The position numbers were made by a program, and so were the translations under genes. From the NCBI RefSeq assembly GCF_000702165.1, contig NZ_JNKU01000033.1, positions 1 to 32,697 of the forward strand: DNA of 32,697 nt. Reading direction: 5' to 3'. Below, piece after piece: positions 16,864 through 24,528 of this stretch. The notes under the pieces are model-generated. The model was not told where the DNA came from. It worked only from the letters and a program-made list of their open reading frames with translations, and made no database searches. Positions within the stretch are counted from its first letter, which is position 1. The number at the start of each line of letters is the position of its first letter. The DNA comes from Sharpea azabuensis DSM 18934 (GTDB taxonomy: Bacteria > Bacillota_I > Bacilli_A > Erysipelotrichales > Coprobacillaceae).

Positions 16864-16897
16864 AACCAGAAGTTATTGCAAACTTTTGGTTTTTTTT
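16864..16897 (+). terminator. Terminator of nagA
   Basis: AACCAGAAGTT at 16864-16874 pairs with AACTTTTGGTT at 16881-16891 (one G-T pair), followed by an unbroken T-run to 16897. Confidence 0.9.
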
Positions 16898-17155
16898 ATA
16901 GATAAATTATCGTGCGTTAAATACATAAGTACGATTAATGCGCTTGATGAAGAAGGCGTTGGAATATAATATCTTGGTTTTGAGAATGAGCTATTAATAA
17001 AGCTTGCAAAAAGAAATTGGTTATGAATAGCTATATAAGTGAGCTCTAAGAATCACCTCTAGTCAGTCATATAGAATATTAAATATTATCTAAAGAGAAT
17101 ATCGTAGTATAAAAAGGCTAAGAAATGTCATATGTAAAACAATGCTATCAATCTT
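16898..17155. other. Gene-free stretch, perhaps decayed coding sequence
   Basis: No open frame, RNA gene or repeat is visible. Short stop-broken peptides such as 'INALDEEGVGI' and 'REYRSIKRLRNVICKTML' occur in two plus-strand frames and look more protein-like than random AT-rich DNA. I cannot assign them to a family. Confidence 0.4.
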
Positions 17156-17160
17156 ATTAA

Positions 17161-17194
17161 AAAGATGGAATAGTCATTTATCTATTCCATCTTT
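17161..17194 (-). terminator. Terminator of the lactonase gene
   Basis: A perfect 13-bp stem (17161-17173 with 17182-17194) over an 8-base loop. On the minus strand it is followed by a T-run. It sits just after the lactonase stop. Confidence 0.85.
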
Positions 17195-17199
17195 AATGA

Positions 17200-18243
17200 T
17201 TATTCTTTTTTGAAAGTAATACATACGGGTTCAGGTATTTCTAGTTCTTGATCTGAAAGCAAGAGTTTCTCATTTTCTTCATCAAAAGTCATAACCTGTA
17301 ATTTATTCTCTTTTTGACATCCAACAATCAGATATTGGTCATCAAGAATATTAAAATCTCTCGGCTCACTTGCACAATGTACCATATAGAGTAGGGATAT
17401 CTTGCCATTTTCCTTATTAACACGATACATTGCAATAGAATCATGTCCTCTATTAGAGACAAAGAGATGCTCACCACTAGATGTCAAGCGAATAGCAGCT
17501 GCAGCAGAGAAGCCTTTGAAGTGATGAGGTAATGTGCTGACATTTTGAATCATCAACAAGCGTCCATCAACATACTTAAAGACCATAACCGTATTTGCGA
17601 TTTCGCAAGAAAGATAAGCATAACGACCATCCTTAGAGAATATCAGATGACGTGGACCGGAACCTGGCTGAACATTTACAGTATATTCAGTATCTTCCAC
17701 AAGCTTACCACCATCTTGATAATGATACATAACAATCTTATCAGCACCTAAATCGACAGCATAAAGGAAACGACCATCTGGTGTAAAGCCGACATTATGG
17801 ACATGAGGACCTGTCTGGCGTTTAAGTAAATCAGGACCTAAGCCTGTATGTCTAACTGCAATAATCTTATGATCAATACGGCCATGATCTAAAGCATAAG
17901 CAGCTGTTGCTCCAATATGATAGTTAGCAGCAAAAATATATTTGTGATCATCACTGATGCATAAGTGTGTATAGCTTCTTCCTGACGATGAATAATTATT
18001 ATTAAGAACAAGCTGATCACCTTTGATAGAAAATGATCCCAATCCACCTCCATCATTTGTACTTCTTGCATTCTTATAAGAAATATAAAGAGTGTGTGGC
18101 GTGGTAATCATATAAGAAGGAAAGTCTGGCGTTAGTATATGTTCAAGAAGTTCTAAATGTAGCGTTTCTTTATCCATGTTGACGATATAAACACCACGTT
18201 TGTCTCCTTTGCCATAGCTGGCTACATAAAATGTTTCATTCAC
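17200..18243 (-). CDS. Lactonase-family beta-propeller protein (6-phosphogluconolactonase type)
   Basis: 347 residues of repeated beta-blade units, as in YbhE/Pgl lactonases (seven-bladed propeller). Typical blade sequences are 'GRFLYAVDLGADKIVMYHY', 'GSGPRHLIFSKDGRYAYLSCE' and 'SGEHLFVSNRGHDSIAMYRV'. The 'GPHVHNVGFTPDG' and 'GPRHL' turns are the family's conserved His/Arg sites. The probable reaction is hydrolysis of 6-phosphogluconolactone or another sugar lactone. The start is taken at GTG 18243, 8 bases after GGAGG; an ATG at 18258 would place that ribosome site inside the gene. No secretion signal is seen. Confidence 0.88.
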   Translation of the reverse strand: MNETFYVASYGKGDKRGVYIVNMDKETLHLELLEHILTPDFPSYMITTPHTLYISYKNARSTNDGGGLGSFSIKGDQLVLNNNYSSSGRSYTHLCISDDHKYIFAANYHIGATAAYALDHGRIDHKIIAVRHTGLGPDLLKRQTGPHVHNVGFTPDGRFLYAVDLGADKIVMYHYQDGGKLVEDTEYTVNVQPGSGPRHLIFSKDGRYAYLSCEIANTVMVFKYVDGRLLMIQNVSTLPHHFKGFSAAAAIRLTSSGEHLFVSNRGHDSIAMYRVNKENGKISLLYMVHCASEPRDFNILDDQYLIVGCQKENKLQVMTFDEENEKLLLSDQELEIPEPVCITFKKE

Positions 18244-18480
18244 ATTTGACACCTCCATTAAGTCGTATATTCATTTTATCACATGCTTATCATGAATTAT
18301 ATAACCTAAACAAAAACTATAAGCTAAAAACTAGAAAACGCTTATAAAATCATAGTCAGAAAACCCACGACTTTAGAGGGTGGGATAAGTGGCGTAAATT
18401 TACGAGAACAGGTCTTTTACCAAAATGCTGTATAATAATATAGGAATCTCTTCCTGAATCTGCAAGAAGGAGAAAAACTT

Positions 18481-18956
18481 ATGTATCTTACTATAAAGCA
18501 CCTGTCTAATAAAGATCACAAATCAATTAAGGAATTGTGCCATTATGTAAAAATCTCACCAACGGAGCAATCTACAATGTTCATCAGCATTGCTTTACCA
18601 AAGGCGAGGTCTTAAGATGCGTTAGAAATTATACTTTACTTAAAAAGTCCCAACTATAAGGCTCTTAATTCTAATATGGTGCAACAAATACTTAAAGAAT
18701 CTGGCGGCAGGAACCTAAAAAATATCAACAAGTGGCTTAATAAGGAAAATGTGCGCCTGCAGTCTATCGAAGATAAACAGCGTTTTGGCAAAAGGCCTTC
18801 TAAGAGGCGGAAAAAGATAGATTGTAACAATAACCTCAATGATTAGATGAAAAAAGCTGATGTCAATGGAGCACTAAATATCATGCGTAAAAGTAGCGTT
18901 GTAGATATGAATATTATACGGAAGTGGATACGCCTGTAAGAATAAGAATCTCCTAA
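18481..18956 (+). pseudogene. tnpB: tnpB remnant (RNA-guided nuclease family), deleted and frameshifted
   Basis: It starts at ATG 18481 after AAGGAG with the typical TnpB opening MYLTIKHLSNKDHKSIKELC. The frame then shifts: the next frame gives 'AIYNVHQHCFTKGEVLR', the next 'SPNYKALNSNMVQQILKE', then 'ADVNGALNIMRKSSVVDMNI', and finally 'EVDTPVRIRIS' before TAA at 18954-18956. These pieces are in TnpB order. The RuvC-like core and the zinc ribbon are missing, and at least three frameshifts plus a TAG (18844) are present. It cannot be functional. Confidence 0.82.
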
Positions 18957-19045
18957 CTTACGTGGTGGAAGCTTAAGTATCAATCTTCCTAAATGGAGCC
19001 GTAAGCTCTTAGAAGCCCATTGCCTTTAGGTGATAGGTCATTCAC
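18957..19045 (+). ncRNA. Remnant of omega (guide) RNA region at the IS right end
   Basis: In TnpB elements the right end, from the end of tnpB onward, encodes the omega RNA. Here AGCTTA near 18970 can pair with TAAGCT near 19012, and the terminal hairpin follows. The guide would be copied from sequence after TTCAC at 19045. With a dead tnpB it could only serve another TnpB copy. This rests on layout only. Confidence 0.35.
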
Positions 19046-19296
19046 GACCAATACAAACCAAATAATTACGGCTGTTTTTAAAATAAGGGTATCCTAAATG
19101 AATATAATAAAACTATAAAATGAGGCATACTATAATTACGATTGCATATCAAAAACGCTGAATAAAATGTGTTACAAGAAGCCCACTCTCATACAACTCA
19201 TTGTATATTATATAGAGTCCTAGATTTATCATAGATATAATCACTAGTGAATTATGTTTTTTCTTTTAGGGTTTTTCAGGTTCTTTGAAGCGTAGC
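19046..19296. other. Gene-free stretch before the Lrp regulator
   Basis: AT-rich, with stops in all frames. One small inverted repeat, ATACAA at 19191-19196 with TTGTAT at 19201-19206, could be an operator for the regulator downstream. Nothing else is supported. Confidence 0.4.
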
Positions 19297-19325
19297 TTGT
19301 AAGAAGGAAATAAAGTAGCTATAAT
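19297..19325 (+). promoter_or_regulatory. Promoter of the Lrp regulator-aminotransferase operon
   Basis: TTGTAA at 19297-19302, a 17-base spacer and a perfect TATAAT at 19320-19325, followed by GAGGAGG at 19338-19344 and ATG at 19353. Confidence 0.75.
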
Positions 19326-19352
19326 GAAGGAAATGATGAGGAGGATAATGAT

Positions 19353-19844
19353 ATGGATGATAAACTCCTGCTTGCTGTCATGCAGAAGAATGCAAGAATT
19401 AAGATGCGCGATCTTGCAGCTGTTTTAGATGAATCTAAAGAAGATGTCATCAATAGGGTCACTGAACTTGAAAAAGAAAAAGTTATTGCCGGATATCATA
19501 CGATTATTAATTGGGATAAATCCAATACGGATATCGTTACCGCAATGATTGAAATTAAAGCGTCACCAGAAAGAGAATATGGGTATGATCGTATTGCTTC
19601 ACGTATTTATAAGTTTGAAGAAGTTGAATCAATGTACTTGTTGAGTGGTCGTTATGATTTTGTATGTATGATAAAAGGGCATACAATGCAAGAAGTGGCA
19701 CACTTTGTCGCTAGTAAGTTAGCACCTATTTCTGGGGTGACTGAAACGGCAACGACTTTCGTCTTAAAGCCATATAAGAATAGTGGAATTGTTATGGTTG
19801 AAGATGAAGATGGAAAGAAAGATCGATTGGTGGTGACACCATAA
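19353..19844 (+). CDS. alaR: Lrp/AsnC-family transcriptional regulator (AlaR-like)
   Basis: 163 residues. N-terminal winged helix-turn-helix (about 5-55: 'ARIKMRDLAAVLDES', 'DVINRVTELEKEKVIAGY') and C-terminal ligand-binding RAM domain (about 65-145: 'VTAMIEIKASPE', 'VESMYLLSGRYDFVCMIKG'). The gene abuts the aminotransferase with no spacer, the arrangement of Bacillus alaR-alaT, where AlaR activates the alanine transaminase gene. The symbol rests on this pairing and on size, so it is an inference. It probably senses an amino acid and controls its own operon. Confidence 0.82.
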   Translation: MDDKLLLAVMQKNARIKMRDLAAVLDESKEDVINRVTELEKEKVIAGYHTIINWDKSNTDIVTAMIEIKASPEREYGYDRIASRIYKFEEVESMYLLSGRYDFVCMIKGHTMQEVAHFVASKLAPISGVTETATTFVLKPYKNSGIVMVEDEDGKKDRLVVTP

Positions 19845-21032
19845 ATGGACTATACAAAGAAGATTAGTCATGTTGCTTCAACAATTAAACCATCAGGTAT
19901 ACGTAAGTTCTTTGATCTTGCGAATCAGATGGAGGGGGTTATTTCATTAGGTGTTGGTGAACCAGATTTTACAACGCCATGGAAGATTAGAGAAGCAGCT
20001 ATCTATTCAATAGAAAAAGGAAAAACATTCTATACAGCTAATCGTGGTTTGATTGCTTTAAGAGAGGAAATATCAAACTACTATAATCGTCGATTTAATG
20101 TGAAATATGATCCGGAAAAAGAGATCATTGTTACAGCAGGTGGTTCTGAAGGTATTGATATCGCAACCAGAGCCTTGATAAATCCTGGTGATGAAATGAT
20201 TATTCTTGATCCTGGATATGTTGCTTATGAACCAGCTGTAATATTATCTGGTGGTGTACCTGTACATATCAATCTAGAAGAAAAAGATCAGTTCAAACTG
20301 ACACCAGAGAAACTCAAGAATGCTATTACAGAAAAAACAAAAGTGCTTCTAATCAACTATCCATCTAATCCAACAGGTGGATTCATGACCAAAGAAGACT
20401 ATCAGAAACTTGTACCAATCATTAAAGAATCAGGCATTATTGTCATAAGTGATGAAATCTATGCGGAGCTTAGCTATGAAGAAACACCTGCATCACTTGC
20501 CAGCTTCCCAGAAGTAAGAGATCAAATCGTTGTGATCTCTGGTTTCTCTAAAGCCTTTGCAATGACAGGATGGCGTTTAGGCTATGTTCTTGCAAATCCT
20601 GTTTTATCCAAAGCAATGTGTAAGATTCATCAATATATTATGATGTCTGCACCAATAGCTGCACAATATGGGGCTATTGATGGTTTACGTTATTGTCAGG
20701 AAGAAGTTGAAGAAATGCGCCAGGCCTATGAAGCAAGAAGAAACTTCTGCGTAACGGAATTCAATGATATGGGCTTAAAGACATTTAAACCACATGGCGC
20801 TTTCTATGTCTTCCCATGTATTAAGAGTACAGGAATGACAAGTGAGGAATTCTGTGAAGCATTGTTGAATGACCAAAAGGTTGCCTGTGTACCAGGGAAT
20901 GCCTTTGGAGAAAGTGGCGAAGGCTTTATTCGTGTATCCTACGCTTACTCACTTGAAGAGCTCAAAGAAGCTACATCAAAAATTAGAATCTTCTTAGATA
21001 AACTGAAAAAAGAAGGTAAAATGAAGGACTAA
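19845..21032 (+). CDS. alaT: Class I/II PLP-dependent aminotransferase (AlaT-like)
   Basis: 395 residues, full-length fold type I enzyme. Substrate-side 'GVGEPDFTTPW' near 36, phosphate-binding 'TAGGSEGID' near 105, 'NYPSNPTGG' near 178 with the conserved Asn, 'SDEIYAELSY' near 204 with the PLP-binding Asp and Tyr, the PLP Lys in 'GFSKAFAMTGWRLGY' near 240, and the carboxylate-binding Arg in 'FIRVSYA'. Alanine transaminase is favoured by the alaR-type neighbour; aspartate or aromatic substrates are possible. The start directly follows the regulator's stop, with GGTGGTG as ribosome site, so the pair is coupled. Confidence 0.9.
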   Translation: MDYTKKISHVASTIKPSGIRKFFDLANQMEGVISLGVGEPDFTTPWKIREAAIYSIEKGKTFYTANRGLIALREEISNYYNRRFNVKYDPEKEIIVTAGGSEGIDIATRALINPGDEMIILDPGYVAYEPAVILSGGVPVHINLEEKDQFKLTPEKLKNAITEKTKVLLINYPSNPTGGFMTKEDYQKLVPIIKESGIIVISDEIYAELSYEETPASLASFPEVRDQIVVISGFSKAFAMTGWRLGYVLANPVLSKAMCKIHQYIMMSAPIAAQYGAIDGLRYCQEEVEEMRQAYEARRNFCVTEFNDMGLKTFKPHGAFYVFPCIKSTGMTSEEFCEALLNDQKVACVPGNAFGESGEGFIRVSYAYSLEELKEATSKIRIFLDKLKKEGKMKD

Positions 21033-21033
21033 G

Positions 21034-21059
21034 CAAGCAGGAAGACCTGCTTGTTTTTT
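21034..21059 (+). terminator. Terminator of the aminotransferase operon
   Basis: CAAGCAGG at 21034-21041 pairs with CCTGCTTG at 21046-21053 over AAGA, followed by six T. Confidence 0.92.
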
Positions 21060-21244
21060 GTTTGTCTTTATACCCTATAAGTAGTAGTGAAATAGTAAAA
21101 TATAAATAACATGATATTTTAGCAAAAAGACAAAAATATGTTGCAATTCCATTTTGCTTATATTACTCTAACTGTAAGTGATATCGCTTCAACACACCAC
21201 CACAATTATGTAAAAATAGAGAGTTACATATAATGAGGAATTGG

Positions 21245-21283
21245 ATACCAATATAAAATGAAGAAGGGTTATTATATTGGTAT
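21245..21283. repeat. 12-bp perfect inverted repeat upstream of the pilus operon
   Basis: ATACCAATATAA at 21245-21256 is mirrored exactly by TTATATTGGTAT at 21272-21283, with 15 bases between. It lies about 320 bases before the pilin gene and has no T-run on the plus strand, so an operator for a dimeric regulator is more likely than a terminator. The surrounding 21060-21400 has no gene. Confidence 0.6.
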
Positions 21284-21401
21284 GAATAGGGTAAAAATGT
21301 GTGAAAGAGTGTAACATATGAGAAAATGTGTTAATTAAGTAGCATAAATATCTACAAAGCATATCACGTGGAAATGATATTTATTATGCTATAGTGAAGA
21401 C

Positions 21402-21480
21402 AAGCTTGTGACGTAAGCTTTTACTTACTAGGAAGCTGCGCTAACTGATGAAGGAAGGATATGCTCTTAGGCTAAGTAAA
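21402..21480 (+). promoter_or_regulatory. Candidate structured 5' leader of the pilus operon
   Basis: A small hairpin (AAGCTT 21402-21407 with 21415-21420) precedes a long helix: TTTACTTA 21420-21427 with TAAGTAAA 21473-21480, continued by CTAGGA 21428-21433 with TCTTAG 21465-21470 across a two-base bulge. The 31-base cap is purine-rich. A TATAGT at 21389-21394 upstream could start this RNA. I could not match it to a known riboswitch class. From 21481 to 21588 there is AT-rich leader without an open frame. Confidence 0.4.
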
Positions 21481-21605
21481 TATCAAGAAAGGGAGTGAAA
21501 AATTAGTTTAGGATAATGCTAAAATATTGTTAAAAAGTGCAAAGAATTTATTTGATTAGCCCTATTATTTTCGAAATTTGAAATTTTTAAGGAGGAAAAT
21601 TTATA

Positions 21606-22721
21606 ATGAAAAACTTCAAATCGAAACTTATCGCTGGTGTTATGACAACTGCTATGGTATTCTCTAGTGCTGCTGCTTTTGCTCCTGTATATGCTGTTAA
21701 TGGTACAACAACTCAGTTTAAAAAATACTTAAAGGTTGAACAGGGTGCTACTACGCCTACAGCAGGCTTTAAATTCACAGTTGCATCTGGTGATGAAAAA
21801 GCTGCAAGTGATAAAACAAGAAAAATCAATGCTGGTCCTACACCTAATGATGTTGTAGTGGGTGACGCAACTTTCAGCAGTGGATCATCTAAAGATGACA
21901 GTGCAACAGGTGTTACAGCAGATGGTAAACAGATTTTTGTATCAGATGTTACTGTTGACTTTACAAAGGTAGATTTCCCAGCAGCTGGTATTTATCGTTA
22001 TCTTATCACTGAACAAAATCCTACAAGTAGCTACTTCACAAAAGATGATTCAATAAAGGTATTAGATGTATATGTATCAAGAAATGCTCAGCAAGCATTA
22101 GTAATCGATGGTTATGTATTACATGCAGATCCAGATGCAGAGATTACAACAGGTACAAATTTAACAAACAAAGGTAAGAATACTGGTTTCGTAAATGAAT
22201 ATAAATCACATGATTTAGAAATCGTTAAAAAAGCAACTGGTAACCAGGCTAACCCTGATGATGAATTCACTTATACATTAACTATTAATGGCGCAAATCC
22301 TAATACTACACTTGCTGTTGTTACAACTTCAACAGATGATGCAACAAAACAGAACATTGAAACAAATACAGGTAGTGTTACCAAAACTATTAAGTTAAAA
22401 GCTGGTCAGTCATATAAGGTTGTTGGTTTAAATGAAGGTGCTTCATATAATGTTGAAGAAACAGATAAGAATCATTATGAATTAAAGTCTGTAGAAGCAA
22501 TTGGTAATGATACTGTTAATAAAGAAAATGCTTCTGTCGTTAAAGAAAATAAGACTGTTGCCGATGATAGCTTAACTGGCAATGTTACAATTACATTCAA
22601 CAACGATAAGAGTGGTACAGTTCCTACAGGTATCATCTTTGCAGTAGCTCCATTTGCAGTAGGTGCATTTGTTCTTGCAGCATTCATTATTGTAAAGATG
22701 AGAAGAACAGCTAAGCAGTAA
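21606..22721 (+). CDS. Major (backbone) pilin with isopeptide-forming Ig domains, FctA/Spy0128-like
   Basis: 371 residues. A secretion signal (1-30, ending near 'PVYAV') is followed by two Ig-like pilin domains. Each has the Lys/Glu/Asn set of self-forming isopeptide bonds: domain one 'FKKYLKV', 'ITEQN', 'FVNEY'; domain two 'EIVKKATGN', 'NVEETD', 'TFNNDK'. The wall-sorting signal is VPTG at 339-342, followed by a hydrophobic span and a basic tail. A VPTG signal is what the streptococcal T3 backbone pilin uses. AAGGAGG at 21589-21595 and a long leader suggest strong, regulated expression. As first gene next to a SipA-like protein and a class B sortase, it should be the polymerising shaft subunit. 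Confidence 0.88.
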   Translation: MKNFKSKLIAGVMTTAMVFSSAAAFAPVYAVNGTTTQFKKYLKVEQGATTPTAGFKFTVASGDEKAASDKTRKINAGPTPNDVVVGDATFSSGSSKDDSATGVTADGKQIFVSDVTVDFTKVDFPAAGIYRYLITEQNPTSSYFTKDDSIKVLDVYVSRNAQQALVIDGYVLHADPDAEITTGTNLTNKGKNTGFVNEYKSHDLEIVKKATGNQANPDDEFTYTLTINGANPNTTLAVVTTSTDDATKQNIETNTGSVTKTIKLKAGQSYKVVGLNEGASYNVEETDKNHYELKSVEAIGNDTVNKENASVVKENKTVADDSLTGNVTITFNNDKSGTVPTGIIFAVAPFAVGAFVLAAFIIVKMRRTAKQ

Positions 22722-22744
22722 TTATGAATTAAGGGGTGTATGTG

Positions 22745-23239
22745 TTGAAAAGTGATAGTCATAAAACGCTATTAAAATTTGTGATGAAAATTGCACTCTA
22801 TGTACTTGTAGTGGTTGGGATATTTAGCTTTGTGCTAGATATCCAAATCCACTATGGTAACAATATGTATCCAGCAATCAAAGATGGAGATCTTGTTGTG
22901 ACAAATAGGTTAGCACCTATTTCTGTAGAGTCAGCAGTTATTTATAAGCATGGTGGTAAGAAAAGGGTTGGTAGAATCATTGCCAAGGCAGGACAGACTG
23001 TAACGATTACTGGTAAAGGTAAGTTACTGGTGAATAATGTGCAGCCTGCTGAAGAAGTCTTTTATAAGACGGCTAAGGCTGATTCCAGTGTGAAGTATCC
23101 TTATAAGGTACCTAAGGGTTATGTCTTTATCTTGAATGATTATCGTGAGGATATGAATGATAGTAGGACTTATGGTGCTATTAAGGTGAGTGATGTGCAT
23201 GGACCTTTACTTATTTCTATGAGGAGAAGAGGATTTTAA
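22745..23239 (+). CDS. SipA-like pilus assembly protein (signal peptidase I fold without catalytic residues)
   Basis: About 164 residues, one N-terminal membrane anchor, then a type I signal peptidase domain outside the cell. The catalytic Ser motif (G-x-S-M-x-P) reads 'GNNMYP' here, so Ser is Asn. In the Lys motif 'RIIAKAGQTV' the residue before the Arg is Gly instead of Lys. 'LNDYREDMNDSRTYGAI' keeps the late family box. Loss of both catalytic residues is known for GAS SipA, needed for T3 pilus polymerisation as a partner of pilin and sortase rather than as a peptidase. AAGGGGTG at 22731-22738 makes TTG 22745 or GTG 22742 likely starts; GTG 22736 lies inside the ribosome site. Confidence 0.85.
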   Translation: MKSDSHKTLLKFVMKIALYVLVVVGIFSFVLDIQIHYGNNMYPAIKDGDLVVTNRLAPISVESAVIYKHGGKKRVGRIIAKAGQTVTITGKGKLLVNNVQPAEEVFYKTAKADSSVKYPYKVPKGYVFILNDYREDMNDSRTYGAIKVSDVHGPLLISMRRRGF

Positions 23240-23956
23240 ATGTTTGTTGATAATGTTGTTGGACATGTAAATAGAGCATTTGATCGTATTGTTATTGTAA
23301 TAGCAATACTATGCTTTCTCATATGTACATATGCATTAATTGATACGATTCATGTCTACTATCATGCCAATGATAATAGTCTTCTTGCTTTTAGACCTGA
23401 TTTTGATAGTGATACAAATAAGTTAGGTAAATTATCGAAGGAATGTGTTGCCTGGGTGAAGGTGAAAAAGACAAAGATTGATTATCCTGTTATGCAAGGG
23501 GAAGATAATTCCAAATATTTGAATATGGATCCCTATGGAGAATATTCCTTGTCTGGAAGTATATTCTTGGATTATCGCAATAATCCCCAGTTTACTGATG
23601 ATTATTCTTTGCTGTATGGTCATCATATGGAACAAGGAGCCATGTTTGGTGCTTTGGATAAATATCTAGAACAAGATTATTTTGATAAGCATAAGGATGG
23701 CTGGTTAAAAACAAAAACAAATAAAAAATATAAAATTAAAATATTTGCGGTACTAGAAAGCCAGGCTACAAACTCCCTCATCTTTTCTCCTACAACAACT
23801 TCAATTACTGAACTCAACCAATATATTACTAAACATGCTAAATACTATGACAATACACCAAGTACAAGTCAAAAAATCATCGCATTATCAACATGTAAAT
23901 ACCCAGATACAGAAGACCGTGTTATTGTATTCGGTCATTTAGAGGAGGCAAAATGA
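23240..23956 (+). CDS. Class B sortase, pilin polymerase type
   Basis: 238 residues. N-terminal membrane anchor (about 16-40), then the sortase barrel. Catalytic set: His128 in 'LYGHHME', Cys219 in 'LSTCKYP' and Arg227 in 'EDRVIVFG'. 'WVKVKKTKIDYPVMQG' and 'SIFLDYRN' are class B markers. Most pilin sortases are class C; class B pilin polymerases are typical of streptococcal FCT-2/FCT-3 islands, where they act with SipA on VPTG-type pilins. The start abuts the SipA-like stop, and the end overlaps the next start as ATGA, so the whole block is coupled. No lid segment is seen. Confidence 0.9.
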   Translation: MFVDNVVGHVNRAFDRIVIVIAILCFLICTYALIDTIHVYYHANDNSLLAFRPDFDSDTNKLGKLSKECVAWVKVKKTKIDYPVMQGEDNSKYLNMDPYGEYSLSGSIFLDYRNNPQFTDDYSLLYGHHMEQGAMFGALDKYLEQDYFDKHKDGWLKTKTNKKYKIKIFAVLESQATNSLIFSPTTTSITELNQYITKHAKYYDNTPSTSQKIIALSTCKYPDTEDRVIVFGHLEEAK

Positions 23957-24528
23957 AAAAAAGATATATCATTCAACTATTTCTTGTCTCTTTGTTCTCA
24001 TTGATACCATTACAAAGTGTTAGTGCAAAAGAAGCAGTATCCATTGAGATACCTGTTGAACTTATGCTAAATAAGCAGCATACACAGGGGCAATTAGAAC
24101 TCAAAGCTACAAGTCCTGATGACTATTTGCCAAGTACTAACCCCATAACTATTAATGGTCAAGGCACGATTACTCTTAACTATACGCATACAGGCACATA
24201 TACCTATCAATTACATCAGCTTACTGGTAATGATTCAGCAATCAAATATGATGCAACTGTATATCATATAACTGTTTTTATTGGTACGGATACGCATGTT
24301 GTCACAATTTATAAAGAAGGCTCTAGCGACAAAGATGCAAAAGCTATCTTCAATAACGTGAAAGATGTACCAAAAACACAAACTACCACAAAAAAGAACA
24401 CAGGCAAAGAAACAAAAACAGGTGATAGTACACCAATAATGTTCTATAGCGTAATGACGATTGTTTCACTTGCTATTGTGTTTATATTATTAATGAGATT
24501 AAAGGAGGACAAAAAATGCATAAAATAA
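23953..24528 (+). CDS. Small ancillary/anchor pilin, FctB-like
   Basis: 191 residues. Signal peptide (1-25, ending 'SVSAKEA'), one pilin isopeptide-linkage-type domain ('GTYTYQLHQLTGNDSAIKYD', then 'YHITVFI' and 'AIFNNV'), a Lys/Thr-rich wall-spanning linker and a sorting signal. That signal reads ETKTGDS (KTG 155-157), lacking the usual Leu-Pro, followed by a hydrophobic span and charged tail. Its size and place after the sortase fit FctB, the base pilin that links the shaft to the wall. The 3' end overlaps the next gene by 13 bases. Confidence 0.8.
   Translation: MKKRYIIQLFLVSLFSLIPLQSVSAKEAVSIEIPVELMLNKQHTQGQLELKATSPDDYLPSTNPITINGQGTITLNYTHTGTYTYQLHQLTGNDSAIKYDATVYHITVFIGTDTHVVTIYKEGSSDKDAKAIFNNVKDVPKTQTTTKKNTGKETKTGDSTPIMFYSVMTIVSLAIVFILLMRLKEDKKCIK

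Larger units (their letters stand above)
18357..19045 (+). mobile_element. Decayed IS200/IS605-type tnpB element
   Basis: The left end, CAGAAAACCCACG, opens a hairpin (CCCAC 18364-18368 with GTGGG 18380-18384) and is followed by GGGATAAGTGGCG. The right end has AGAAGCCCAT, an imperfect hairpin and TTCAC at 19041-19045. These subterminal hairpins are the DNA signals used by TnpA-type HUH transposases. About 690 bases remain where roughly 1.4 kb would be expected, so it is internally deleted. The same left end occurs at 32594. No tnpA is present, so mobility would need one supplied elsewhere. Confidence 0.75.

Noticed and set aside
19178-19187. AGAAGCCCA-like sequence as another IS right end
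   Set aside because: Only nine bases match and no hairpin or TTCAC end follows.
21445-21451. CTGATGA, the start of a hammerhead ribozyme core
   Set aside because: The required GAAA box and the matching stems are not present at the right places.
21390-21500. Cyclic di-GMP riboswitch before the pilin operon
   Set aside because: Conserved class I and class II core sequences could not be found; only generic stems are visible.
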